DNA of 64,000 bases, from positions 3,525 to 67,524 of the forward strand of contig CAYVCG010000001.1 of assembly GCA_964449985.1 (NCBI GenBank), given 5' to 3'. Of this stretch, positions 26,019 through 36,835 are shown one piece after another. A model generated the notes under the pieces. It saw only the letters and a program-made list of their open reading frames with translations. It was not told the DNA's origin and ran no database searches. Each line of letters begins with the position of its first letter. The first letter of the stretch is position 1. This DNA is from CAYVCG01 sp964449985 (GTDB taxonomy: Bacteria > Bacillota > Clostridia > Lachnospirales > WRAX01). The translations under genes were made by a program, and so were the position numbers.

Positions 26019-27311
26019 ATGAAAAGTTTCTACGATGCAATTAAAGAAAAAGTATTCCTTTATGATGGAGCAAAGGGTGTTATGCTCCAAGATCGTGGAT
26101 TGTGCGGAGAAGAAGCCGCTGAATCCTGGAATATCTCTAAACCCGATGAAGTGAAAAATGTTTATGAACAATATATAACCGCTGGTTCCGATGTTATACA
26201 GACTAACACGTTTTCCGGCAATAAAATAGCTTTGGAAAAACACGGACTTGGTGAAAAAGTCTATGAAATAAATTTTGAGGGTGTACGTTTAGCAAAGGAT
26301 GCGGCTGGGGATAGGCGTTATGTTACTGCATCCGTGGGTCCGACGGGAGGTTTTTTAGAGCCTGCGGGCGACTTTTCGTTTGAAAGTATTTACGATTCAT
26401 TTGTCATTCAGCTTAAAGCTATTGAAGCCGCGGGGGCGGAAATCGTTCATTTTGAAACATTTTCTGATCTTAATGAATTGCGGGCGGCTATTCTTGCGGC
26501 GGTGGAAAATACAGCTCTTTCAATAATTGCAACAGTTACGTTTAATTCCCCTAATAAGACGCTTTCTGGGAATCCTTCCGAAGTTTGCGCCATTGTTTGC
26601 CAATCTTTGGGTTCTATTATGGTCGGTGCGAACTGTTCTTCCGGGCCTGAAGGGCTTTTAGAACCAATCAAAAATATGTATTCTGTGGCTTCTGTCCCTC
26701 TTTGCGCAAAAGCGAATGCGGGTATGCCTCAAATTTTAGACGGCAAAACGATATTTGACCAATCTCCGGATAAGTTTGTTGTGCATACACAGGCCTTTAT
26801 AGATAATGGTGTACGCCTTATCGGCGGATGTTGCGGAGCAACGCCGGAGCATATAATGGCTATGAGAAGTGTGCTTGATAATATCAACGTCCCTTCTCTT
26901 GATTTAAAGCAGAACACATTTATTGCATCGCCTTATAGATTTGTTGATATGTCTGATAAAAAGTCTTATACTTGCAAAGAGCTTGATATATGCGAATCTG
27001 GGCTTGCTGATGGGTTTTTAAGCGGAGATTATGATGATATAATTGATGCGGCGATTGAGCTGGATGATTGTGATGAGGACGTTTTATTAATTGATTTTGG
27101 TGATTGTGGCACCTCTGATGTTTGGGACTTTGTTAGCAATTTTTGCCTAATGGTTAAGATGCCTTTAATTGTGAAATCACTATCATCTCAGTTTTTGCAA
27201 AAGTTTTTACGCTATTATCCAGGCACGGTTGGGGTTGTTATTAATGATGATCTTGCGAGTGATGTTAATTTGTTTAAACGTTATGGAGCTTTAATTATTG
27301 ATGAATTATAA
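26019..27311 (+). CDS. Homocysteine S-methyltransferase domain protein with half a pterin-binding domain
   Basis: N-terminal homocysteine methyltransferase domain (about residues 1-290) as in MetH, with zinc ligands in GANCSSGP and GGCCGATPEHI. It should bind zinc and activate homocysteine. Residues ~310-430 resemble only the first half of a methyltetrahydrofolate (pterin) domain: GDYDDIIDAAIELDD, LLIDFG, MPLIVKS, YYPGTVGVVIND. The protein then stops where a normal pterin domain continues. There is no cobalamin domain. The missing activities may be encoded elsewhere or the methyl donor may differ. The ATG follows AAGGAG. Confidence 0.85.
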   Translation: MKSFYDAIKEKVFLYDGAKGVMLQDRGLCGEEAAESWNISKPDEVKNVYEQYITAGSDVIQTNTFSGNKIALEKHGLGEKVYEINFEGVRLAKDAAGDRRYVTASVGPTGGFLEPAGDFSFESIYDSFVIQLKAIEAAGAEIVHFETFSDLNELRAAILAAVENTALSIIATVTFNSPNKTLSGNPSEVCAIVCQSLGSIMVGANCSSGPEGLLEPIKNMYSVASVPLCAKANAGMPQILDGKTIFDQSPDKFVVHTQAFIDNGVRLIGGCCGATPEHIMAMRSVLDNINVPSLDLKQNTFIASPYRFVDMSDKKSYTCKELDICESGLADGFLSGDYDDIIDAAIELDDCDEDVLLIDFGDCGTSDVWDFVSNFCLMVKMPLIVKSLSSQFLQKFLRYYPGTVGVVINDDLASDVNLFKRYGALIIDEL

Positions 27312-27318
27312 GAACTTT

Positions 27319-27353
27319 AAAAGGGCCACTGTGTGAAAACAGTTGGCCCTTTA
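27319..27353. terminator. Bidirectional terminator between the methyltransferase and SASP genes
   Basis: AAAGGGCCA-CTGT pairs with ACAG-TTGGCCCTTT with one bulge. On the minus strand it is followed by TTTTAAAG. It lies between convergent genes. Confidence 0.75.
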
Positions 27354-27381
27354 TGTATGCTATGTTGTATGCTATATTATT

Positions 27382-27588
27382 TTAAAAGCCACCATTTTGG
27401 GCCATTTGCCTTTCTTGGGCTTCAATCATCTTTTTAACCATATATCCGCCTACTGATCCGTTTTGATAAGAAGTAAGGTCACCGTTATAACCCTTTGAAA
27501 GCGGCACGCCGATTTCGTTAGCAACCTCGTATTTAAAACGGTTCAATGCTTCTAATGCGCCAGGAACTGCTTTTCTGTTTTTTGACAT
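27382..27588 (-). CDS. Small acid-soluble spore protein, alpha/beta type
   Basis: DNA-binding protein that coats and protects spore DNA. The 68-residue protein has the two conserved family blocks: RFKYEVANEIGVPL (containing the germination-protease site region) and GYNGDLTSYQNGSVGGYMVKKMI. The ATG at 27588 has AAGGAGGTGA upstream; an in-frame codon at 27597 lies within that site. It is monocistronic, with its own sigma-G-type promoter and terminator. It is direct evidence that the organism forms endospores. Confidence 0.95.
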   Translation of the reverse strand: MSKNRKAVPGALEALNRFKYEVANEIGVPLSKGYNGDLTSYQNGSVGGYMVKKMIEAQERQMAQNGGF

Positions 27589-27608
27589 AATACTCACCTC
27601 CTTAATAC

Positions 27609-27638
27609 TATTATGCGGAGAGCGAGTTGTTTGTATGC
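27609..27638 (-). promoter_or_regulatory. Sigma-G promoter of the SASP gene
   Basis: On the minus strand GCATA (27634-27638) and CATAATA (27609-27615) are separated by 18 bp. Both boxes fit the forespore sigma-G consensus (GHATR - 18 - CATNHTA). The predicted start of transcription falls at the ribosome binding site itself, giving a leader of about 15 nt. Confidence 0.8.
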
Positions 27639-27707
27639 TGGTAATTATAGCAACGTTAAAAACAGATTGCGTTTTTTATGATGCAACTATTTTTGCAGGT
27701 ATTTACA

Positions 27708-28226
27708 CTAATATTTTTGGTTTATATAACCATCAATAAGAGAAGTTCTTGTTTCTTCAATAAAAACCCTTTCATTACGCAATCTTTCCAGAATTATTTC
27801 GCTTTTGGAATGCAAAATCATTTCGTATTTATTTATTATAATTTCAAAAAGCTTACCTTTTAAATGTTTTGAACGCACGACAATAAAATATGCGCTAATA
27901 TTATTATAATCCAAAAGAGACAAAACTTTCAGCGTTGCTGCGTCCTTTTTTTGGTAAAAAAATTCCGCTTGTTCCAAGCTTTCGCGTTTAAGCTCATAAT
28001 CATCAAATCCGGAGCTTTTAACACGAGAATTTTTTGCCATGGCGTTATAATATTGGTAATTAAACAAACCTTTTTCGACGGTGTCTATATTCTTAAACGG
28101 TTTTATATCTAAGCTTAAAACCGCATCCAAGTTATAACTCAAATATTCTGACTTTGTTAAATCGCCTTTTATATATTGATTTATTAAGCCTTGCCTATAC
28201 ATAAAGTATTTTTCTAGTTTGTTCAA
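27708..28226 (-). CDS. Uncharacterised protein, 172 residues
   Basis: I do not recognise a function. The protein is soluble, rich in Tyr, Lys and Leu, and mostly predicted helix. It opens MNKLEKYFMYRQGLINQYIKG and has GLFNYQYYNAMAK near the middle; similar opening patterns occur in small uncharacterised clostridial proteins. The start is TTG at 28226 with AAAGGTG 8 nt upstream. It is divergent from the uncharacterised gene at 28345 and lies next to the SASP gene, so a sporulation-stage role is possible but not shown. Confidence 0.75.
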   Translation of the reverse strand: MNKLEKYFMYRQGLINQYIKGDLTKSEYLSYNLDAVLSLDIKPFKNIDTVEKGLFNYQYYNAMAKNSRVKSSGFDDYELKRESLEQAEFFYQKKDAATLKVLSLLDYNNISAYFIVVRSKHLKGKLFEIIINKYEMILHSKSEIILERLRNERVFIEETRTSLIDGYINQKY

Positions 28227-28344
28227 GGGAAAACACCTTTTCTATTTTTTACAAGTAGCTTTGTCTTTAAAAAATGGTATAATTATTTGCAGATATAAAT
28301 AATCACGTTTTAAATAGTTATGTGATAATTTGGGGAGTGATATT

Positions 28345-28776
28345 ATGAATCTGCCGGCCGAAAATAAATTAAAGCCGAGCAATTTCTGGGAACTGTATAA
28401 AAGCGAAATTGCACCTCGGCTTCGGGAAATTGATATTTTTGTTAAATCAATGGAAGAATGCGCAACTGTTAGCGAAGTCGCTTGTGCGCTTTCTATTTCT
28501 GAGGACGAAGTTTTACATATTATGAATGACTATGGTATTTCTGAAATAAATAAAAAAACATTTTTTGTTATTATGGAAAATGGAACAAGCAGTATCTGCA
28601 AATTATTTAAACGCGAATGCGATATGCATTCACCATTTGTTTATACCAAGCAAGATATCGCGTATATTTATGGGTTGGACATCAATCTTGTAAACCTTGC
28701 TTGCGATCAGCTTGGTATAGCAGAAGCTACTGCATATACACTGCCCTTACTATTTTCGCACATACCTGTGGTTTGA
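28345..28776 (+). CDS. Uncharacterised protein with helix-turn-helix-like segments
   Basis: A 143-residue protein of unknown function. Two segments look like helix-turn-helix units: ATVSEVACALSISEDEVLHI (about 43-62) and YTKQDIAYIYGLDINLVNLA (about 100-119). Between them is a beta-like stretch, KTFFVIMENGTSSICKLFKR. This arrangement suggests a DNA-binding or adaptor protein, but no family is recognised. The ATG at 28345 has GGGGAGTG 7 nt upstream. A TATAAT at about 28277 could be its -10 box. It is convergent with the DJ-1 gene. Confidence 0.75.
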   Translation: MNLPAENKLKPSNFWELYKSEIAPRLREIDIFVKSMEECATVSEVACALSISEDEVLHIMNDYGISEINKKTFFVIMENGTSSICKLFKRECDMHSPFVYTKQDIAYIYGLDINLVNLACDQLGIAEATAYTLPLLFSHIPVV

Positions 28777-28781
28777 GACCT

Positions 28782-29330
28782 TTAGGCTATGAGGCCCACT
28801 TTTATTTTTTCTGAAACATTTATTCCTTTTAGTATTTCGACAAGCTTTAAGCCAAACACAACGGATGTTCCTGGGCCTTTTGAGGTTATAAACTTTCCGT
28901 CTAAAACTACGGAGTCACTTGTTATAATAGCGCCATGCAATCTATTTTCGAATGATGGGAAGCATGTAGCTTTTTTACCAACCAACAGGTTCAATTCACC
29001 AAATACGACAGGAGCAGCGCATATGGCTGCAAGATACTTGCCATCATCATGATATTTTTTAATTAGGGAAAGCAAGCCCTTGTGCTTGAGGTAGTTCGCA
29101 TGTCCTGGGCCGCCGGGGAGCACGAGCATTTTAGCTGCGTTTTGATTTATATTTTCAAACAATTCATCTGATTTAACGCATATGCCATGAGAGCCTATAA
29201 CATATTCATTCCCCGTTAGGGATACGGATATTACATTTATATCCCCTCTTCTTAAAATATCCAGGGTTGTTATTGCTTCCGTTTCTTCAAAGCCTTCGGT
29301 CAGAAAAAGGTATGCATCATAGCTTTCCAT
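28782..29330 (-). CDS. DJ-1/PfpI family protein
   Basis: Member of the DJ-1/ThiJ/PfpI superfamily, which includes deglycases, glyoxalases and chaperones. The 182 residues show the N-terminal LTEGFEETEAI, the catalytic Glu-bearing segment, and the nucleophilic Cys in LAAICAAPVVFGE (about residue 104). The length is that of the 4-methyl-5-(hydroxyethyl)thiazole-monophosphate-biosynthesis-like (YajL/DJ-1) branch. The ATG at 29330 follows GAGG. It is a single gene between terminators. The substrate is not predictable. Confidence 0.9.
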   Translation of the reverse strand: MESYDAYLFLTEGFEETEAITTLDILRRGDINVISVSLTGNEYVIGSHGICVKSDELFENINQNAAKMLVLPGGPGHANYLKHKGLLSLIKKYHDDGKYLAAICAAPVVFGELNLLVGKKATCFPSFENRLHGAIITSDSVVLDGKFITSKGPGTSVVFGLKLVEILKGINVSEKIKVGLIA

Positions 29331-29380
29331 AGATTTAACCTCCTTTCATTAACAAAAAAACCAATTTTTTAGACATACAC

Positions 29381-29429
29381 AAAAACCTACTTTTAAAATG
29401 GATTATCCTGTTTTTAAAGTAGGTTTTTA
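29381..29429 (-). terminator. Rho-independent terminator after secG
   Basis: AAAAACCTACTTT pairs with AAAGTAGGTTTTT around an AT-rich loop. On the minus strand the stem is followed by TTTTTGTG. Confidence 0.8.
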
Positions 29430-29461
29430 TATTTTAGTTAAACTTGTGTTAAAACAGCGGC

Positions 29462-29707
29462 TTATTTAATAACGTTTAAAGCCAAGCAGAGGATCATAAA
29501 AGCTGCACCGCAGATCTTTGTATATTTCTCTAAAGTACCTTCTAAAGATCGGCCTTTGTTTTTATCCCAATATGTTTGAGAAGAACCCATGCCGGACAAA
29601 CTCCCCGAAAGGCCTGTCGCACGTTTCTTTTGCAATAATATCATAACATTAACCGCAAGGCACAATGCGATAACCAAAGCTGTTAGGATAATAGCGAGAG
29701 TACTCAT
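29462..29707 (-). CDS. secG: Preprotein translocase subunit SecG
   Basis: Small membrane subunit of the Sec translocon. The 81 residues form two membrane helices (about 3-25 and 64-80) around the conserved cytosolic loop LLQKKRATGLSGSLSGMGS. AGGAGGTG precedes the ATG. It is followed by its own terminator and preceded by the candidate structured RNA region. Confidence 0.94.
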   Translation of the reverse strand: MSTLAIILTALVIALCLAVNVMILLQKKRATGLSGSLSGMGSSQTYWDKNKGRSLEGTLEKYTKICGAAFMILCLALNVIK

Positions 29708-29854
29708 CGATGAAACACCTCCTATGTTTTTAATTTATCATACCCATAAAAACTTTTATTATTTTATCACAAACGTTGGTATATAGCAATAGGTTTTTTT
29801 ATTATTTTTATGGGTAAAAGCTGTAACATTAATTTTCCGCTATTACAGGAATAA

Positions 29855-29876
29855 GGGTCTTAGAGCCGGTGGTAAA
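29855..29876 (-). other. Sequence complementary to the 5' end of the candidate RNA
   Basis: On the minus strand this reads CCACCG, then six bases, then AGACC. It can pair with GGTCT-N3-CGGTGG at the 5' end of the RNA candidate starting near 30051. The pairing would close a ~190-nt fold if transcription reads through the terminator. Three tandem TTGTTTTTTA units lie in between (about 29871-29900). Confidence 0.5.
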
Positions 29877-29893
29877 AAACAATAAAAAACAAT

Positions 29894-30051
29894 AAAAAAC
29901 AAGCCCGTTTATGGGCTGTAGAGCAAGATAGCCCTTGTGAGGGGCGGTTTGTGGCAACTATGAGGTTGTAAGACCTTTCGGAAGATCCTTAGGCTTTGCC
30001 AGTAACCGCCCTTACAGGGCTACAGCAGACCACCGATTAGACCGGTGGCCC
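29894..30051 (-). ncRNA. Candidate structured RNA with own promoter and terminator
   Basis: No reading frame explains this stretch between PFOR and secG. On the minus strand the predicted transcript starts GGGCCACCGG and folds into a 6-bp hairpin (CCACCG/CGGTGG). A long interrupted stem follows: TAGCCCT/AGGGCTA, GGGCGGTT/AACCGCCC and TGGCAA/TTGCCA nested in order, with a small inner hairpin. It ends in a terminator AGCCC-ATAAAC-GGGCT plus a T run (29894-29917). Size (~158 nt) and the long irregular stem recall 6S-like RNAs, but I recognise no family signature. It could instead be a structured PFOR 3' UTR. Confidence 0.6.
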
Positions 30052-30055
30052 TGAA

Positions 30056-33660
<3,605 letters not shown>

Positions 33661-33895
33661 CAATCCACACGCTTTATTTTTACAACATTATCGCTGCGAA
33701 AACAATTTTATAAACTATTCTACAAACACTTGCGTATACAATAATAATTATAGTCATATTTGAACCAATTAGAAGTATTTAAAAAATATTTGTATTTAAA
33801 AAGCTTTACCATGTTATTAAAATTTGATATTATTTGTAAAGTGATATATATAGATTTTGCTAAATCTATTAAATTTATTTATTTAAATAAGTTCA

Positions 33896-34020
33896 GCCTG
33901 TCGACAATATAATAGAGCAATAATGACGCACAATGCGCGCCCCTACAGAAATTCGGGTTTTATGCCTTTGTATGGGCGAGCTTTGCCATCCGTTAGAAAT
34001 TTTAGCATTTGTGGGCATCG
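33896..34020 (+). repeat. Dispersed MITE-like repeat, copy b
   Basis: Begins CTGTCGACAAT and carries the shared core (ACGCACAATGCGCGCCCCTA, CAGAAATTCGGGTTTTATGCC) and the end block TTAGAAATTTTAGCATTTGT. The second palindromic arm is decayed. It is flanked by similar AT-rich palindromes at about 33871-33893 and 34021-34042. The rest of the 496-bp gap 33593-34088 holds the PFOR promoter and AT-rich sequence without genes. Confidence 0.75.
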
Positions 34021-34088
34021 TTAATTTATTTAAAATAAAGTTATTTTCTTACTTTATGTTATCTTAAAATTTTTAGGAGGAATTATGT

Positions 34089-34703
34089 GTGATAAATATT
34101 TGGATATATATTTCGTTTATTCCAGGGATAATTATAGCATGTGGATTGCATGAATATGTTAAAGCAGTTGTGAGCACAAGGTTGGGAGACCCTGTTCCAA
34201 AGCAAAAAGGCAGGCTCACTTTAAACCCTTTCGCTCATATTGATCTGCTGGGTGCTATTTTAATATTAATAACCGGCTTTGGTTGGGCCAAACCCGTTCA
34301 AACATCTCCTATATTTTATAAGAATAGAAAAAGGGATACTTTGATTACGTATATTATGCCATCTGTTTGTAATCTATTTATAGGTGTTTGCTTTTCTCTT
34401 GCATACAATTTGGCTTATCCTTATTTAGAAAATATAATTGTTTCTAATGCCGGCGTTGGTATGTTCATTCAAAATACTATTATTGGTGTTGCGCTAATAA
34501 ATATTAACATGGCGTTCTTTAATTTAATACCTGTATACCCTCTTGACGGCGCAAAGATTTTGAATATGTTTGTATCCGCAGAAACTGCCATAAAGCTGCA
34601 ACGGTCGGAGCATATTTTTCAGATGATTCTTGTTTTCCTTTTGCTTATGGGATATATTGGCATGATAATAAACCCTTTTGTCAATCTTATACTGAGATTC
34701 TAG
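34089..34703 (+). CDS. Site-2-protease-like (M50) membrane protein with degenerate zinc motif
   Basis: Relative of the M50 site-2 proteases found beside scpAB in many Clostridia. The ~204 residues include about five membrane helices, GRLTLNPFAHIDLLGAIL, FGWAKPV and NLIPVYPLDGAKI. The catalytic zinc motif should be HExxH but reads HEYVK (about residues 21-25), so the second His ligand is replaced by Lys. The distal Asp in PLDG is kept. It is therefore probably inactive as a protease or uses different chemistry. The start is GTG at 34089 with AGGAGG 8 nt upstream; an ATG at 34085 is in another frame. It lies 9 bp before scpA. Confidence 0.85.
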   Translation: MINIWIYISFIPGIIIACGLHEYVKAVVSTRLGDPVPKQKGRLTLNPFAHIDLLGAILILITGFGWAKPVQTSPIFYKNRKRDTLITYIMPSVCNLFIGVCFSLAYNLAYPYLENIIVSNAGVGMFIQNTIIGVALININMAFFNLIPVYPLDGAKILNMFVSAETAIKLQRSEHIFQMILVFLLLMGYIGMIINPFVNLILRF

Positions 34704-34712
34704 GTGATTTTA

Positions 34713-35498
34713 ATGTATAAAAACAGCGAAATCAATATACGGTTGGAGCATTTCGAAGGCCCGTTTGACCTTTTGTTCCATTTGATCGATGTAAACCAAA
34801 TAGATATATATGATATCCCGATAGCGGAGCTGACAGATCAATATATAGCATATATTCGCTTGTTCCCCGCTAAGGATATGGATTCTATGAGCGAGTTTAT
34901 TTTGATGGCTGCAACGCTTTTAGAAATAAAATCAAAAATGCTGCTTCCAAAGGATACATACCATGATAATGCCGAAGACGAAGCCGATCCAAGAGATGAG
35001 TTGGTTGAAAAGCTTATTGAATATAAACGTTTTAAAAGCGTTATAACTGTTTTAAAAGAAAAGGAAACGCTTGCAGAGAAATCCTTTTTTAGACTGCCGG
35101 ACAAAACTGTCAAAGTTGATTTTAATCATAACACAGATGTTGATTATGACGATCTTTTTAATGGTATAAGCATGGATGGCTTGTATAAAGCCTTCGAGGA
35201 TGTATTAAACAGGCGAGCGCTAAAAACAGATAAAGTTCGCAGCGGGTTTAATTCTGTTTCAAGGGATTTATATACGATTCAGGAAAAGATAGAGCATATA
35301 GAAAACCTGCTTTTGCTTTATGAGAATATAAGCTTTTTTAATATCTTTTCACAAAGCTCTGGCAAGGCGGAAAAAATAGTAACATTTCTTGCGCTTTTAG
35401 AGCTTATAAAGCTCAAAAAAGTTATTATAAAACAAAATAGTCTATTCGAAGATATTTCAATATACAAATGGAAGAATGATGCCGTGTATGACGATTAA
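34713..35498 (+). CDS. scpA: Segregation and condensation protein A
   Basis: Kleisin subunit of the SMC-ScpAB complex, which organises and segregates chromosomes. The ~261 residues begin with the family hallmark IRLEHFEGPFDLLFHLIDVNQIDIYDIPI (cited in part) and include EFILMAATLLEIKSKMLLP. The C-terminal winged-helix part has VTFLALLELIKLKKV. The ATG at 34713 has AGGTG 6 nt upstream; a GTG at 34704 is an alternative. It overlaps scpB. Confidence 0.95.
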   Translation: MYKNSEINIRLEHFEGPFDLLFHLIDVNQIDIYDIPIAELTDQYIAYIRLFPAKDMDSMSEFILMAATLLEIKSKMLLPKDTYHDNAEDEADPRDELVEKLIEYKRFKSVITVLKEKETLAEKSFFRLPDKTVKVDFNHNTDVDYDDLFNGISMDGLYKAFEDVLNRRALKTDKVRSGFNSVSRDLYTIQEKIEHIENLLLLYENISFFNIFSQSSGKAEKIVTFLALLELIKLKKVIIKQNSLFEDISIYKWKNDAVYDD

Positions 35499-36060
35499 TG
35501 AGTTAGAAAGCGCAATAGAAGCTATATTGTTTGCATCAGGCGAGGCTGTTCCGCTTTCAAGGATAGCCGACGCTGTTGAAACCGATGAAAAAACCGTGTA
35601 CTATATAATACAAAATCTAAGCGACAAATATGAAACGTCTAATCGGGGCATAAGAATAACCGAAATAAACGGGGCATACCAAATGTGCACCAACCCTGAG
35701 TATTATAATTATATACAAGCGTTATTAAGCTCACCGAAAAAAAAGATATTAACACAGGCGCTTTTGGAAACGCTTGCGATAATCGCGTATAAACAACCGG
35801 TCACAAAAAGCCAGATAGAAGAAATAAGGGGCGTTAATGCCGATCATGCCGTGAACAAGCTTATGGAGTATAACCTTGTTATTGAAAAAGGGCGGCTGGA
35901 TGCTCCGTATAAACCTATCTTGTTTGGTACGTCTGATGAATTTTTAAGATACTTTGGTTTTAAGGATATAAACTCCCTGCCAGAACTGCCTCAGGATACT
36001 AATCTCTTTAAACAGGAAGCAGAAAAAGAAGTTGACGAGATATTAGGTACGAGCGGATAG
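35488..36060 (+). CDS. scpB: Segregation and condensation protein B
   Basis: Winged-helix partner of ScpA in the SMC complex. About 190 residues with ELESAIEAILFASGEAVPLS, ALLETLAIIAYKQPVTKSQIE and IEEIRGVNADHAVNKL, all typical of ScpB. The start is uncertain: ATGs at 35476, 35479 and 35488 are in frame within the 3' end of scpA. I chose 35488 because it gives the usual family N-terminus. The overlap implies coupling with scpA. Confidence 0.94.
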   Translation: MTINELESAIEAILFASGEAVPLSRIADAVETDEKTVYYIIQNLSDKYETSNRGIRITEINGAYQMCTNPEYYNYIQALLSSPKKKILTQALLETLAIIAYKQPVTKSQIEEIRGVNADHAVNKLMEYNLVIEKGRLDAPYKPILFGTSDEFLRYFGFKDINSLPELPQDTNLFKQEAEKEVDEILGTSG

Positions 36061-36130
36061 GATATTTTTAAGGCTTGGGGTATTTTTATTAAAGTTTCTT
36101 TAAAATAATCAATCATTAGGCGGCGATTAC

Positions 36131-36835
36131 ATGAAAGAAATGCTAGCAGTAAGCAACGTTACAAAGCAATACCTTATGGGCGAAATCACCGTGTCGGCTC
36201 TTCGGGGCGTTAGCTTCTCACTGTATGAAGGAGAATTTGTCGTTATTCTCGGCCCTAGCGGTTCGGGGAAAAGCACTATGCTCAATATTATCGGCGGCAT
36301 TGATAAGCCAACAACGGGCGAAATTATATATAACAACAAAAACATAGCAAAAATATCTGAATATGAACTAACAAACTACCGGCGGGATGCTGTCGGTTTT
36401 GTTTTCCAGTTTTATAACCTTATTCCAAACCTAACCGCCAGTGAAAACATCACCCTTTCCACCGAATTATCCAAAAACCCCATATCCACAAAAATATTGT
36501 TGGAAAAAATAGGCCTTTCAGATAGAGGTAACCATTTTCCATCCCAAATGTCTGGAGGCGAACAGCAACGTGTTGCCATAGCCAGAGCTGTTGCAAAGAA
36601 TCCGCAGATATTGCTTTGTGACGAACCAACAGGCGCATTGGATTTTTCCACAGGCATACAAATACTTCGTCTTTTAAAGGACTTTAATAGAGAATATAAC
36701 AAAACCGTAATAATAATAACTCATAATATAGCCATTGGCGGCATTGCGGACAGAGTTTTTCATATCCGTGACGGTCTTATAGAAAAAATAATAGAGAATG
36801 AAAACCCGATAGAACCTGAGGAGGTATCGTGGTGA
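36131..36835 (+). CDS. ABC transporter ATP-binding protein, MacB/LolD type
   Basis: Nucleotide-binding subunit of a MacB-type (mechanotransmission) ABC system. The 234 residues contain Walker [11 protein letters not shown]-loop [13 protein letters not shown], signature SGGEQQR and Walker [12 protein letters not shown] followed by the H-loop His. It overlaps the permease gene (GTGA), and an HlyD-like adaptor follows. Together they form an exporter or signalling system for a peptide, lipid or small toxic compound; the substrate cannot be read from sequence. Confidence 0.94.
   Translation: MKEMLAVSNVTKQYLMGEITVSALRGVSFSLYEGEFVVILGPSGSGKSTMLNIIGGIDKPTTGEIIYNNKNIAKISEYELTNYRRDAVGFVFQFYNLIPNLTASENITLSTELSKNPISTKILLEKIGLSDRGNHFPSQMSGGEQQRVAIARAVAKNPQILLCDEPTGALDFSTGIQILRLLKDFNREYNKTVIIITHNIAIGGIADRVFHIRDGLIEKIIENENPIEPEEVSW

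Noticed and set aside
29930..30010. tRNA-like fold in the PFOR-secG interval
   Set aside because: The GGGCGGTT/AACCGCCC stem resembles an acceptor stem, but there is no T-loop TTCRA motif, no anticodon arm of proper size and no CCA-type end.
29894..30051. Assignment of the candidate RNA as 6S, SRP, tmRNA, RNase P RNA or a known riboswitch
   Set aside because: The size and long stem recall 6S RNA, but I could not find signature sequences of any of these families, so it is left unnamed.
34085..34150. Short ORF from the ATG at 34085 overlapping the M50 homologue start
   Set aside because: It encodes about 20 residues out of frame. The GTG at 34089 has ideal SD spacing and the family N-terminus.
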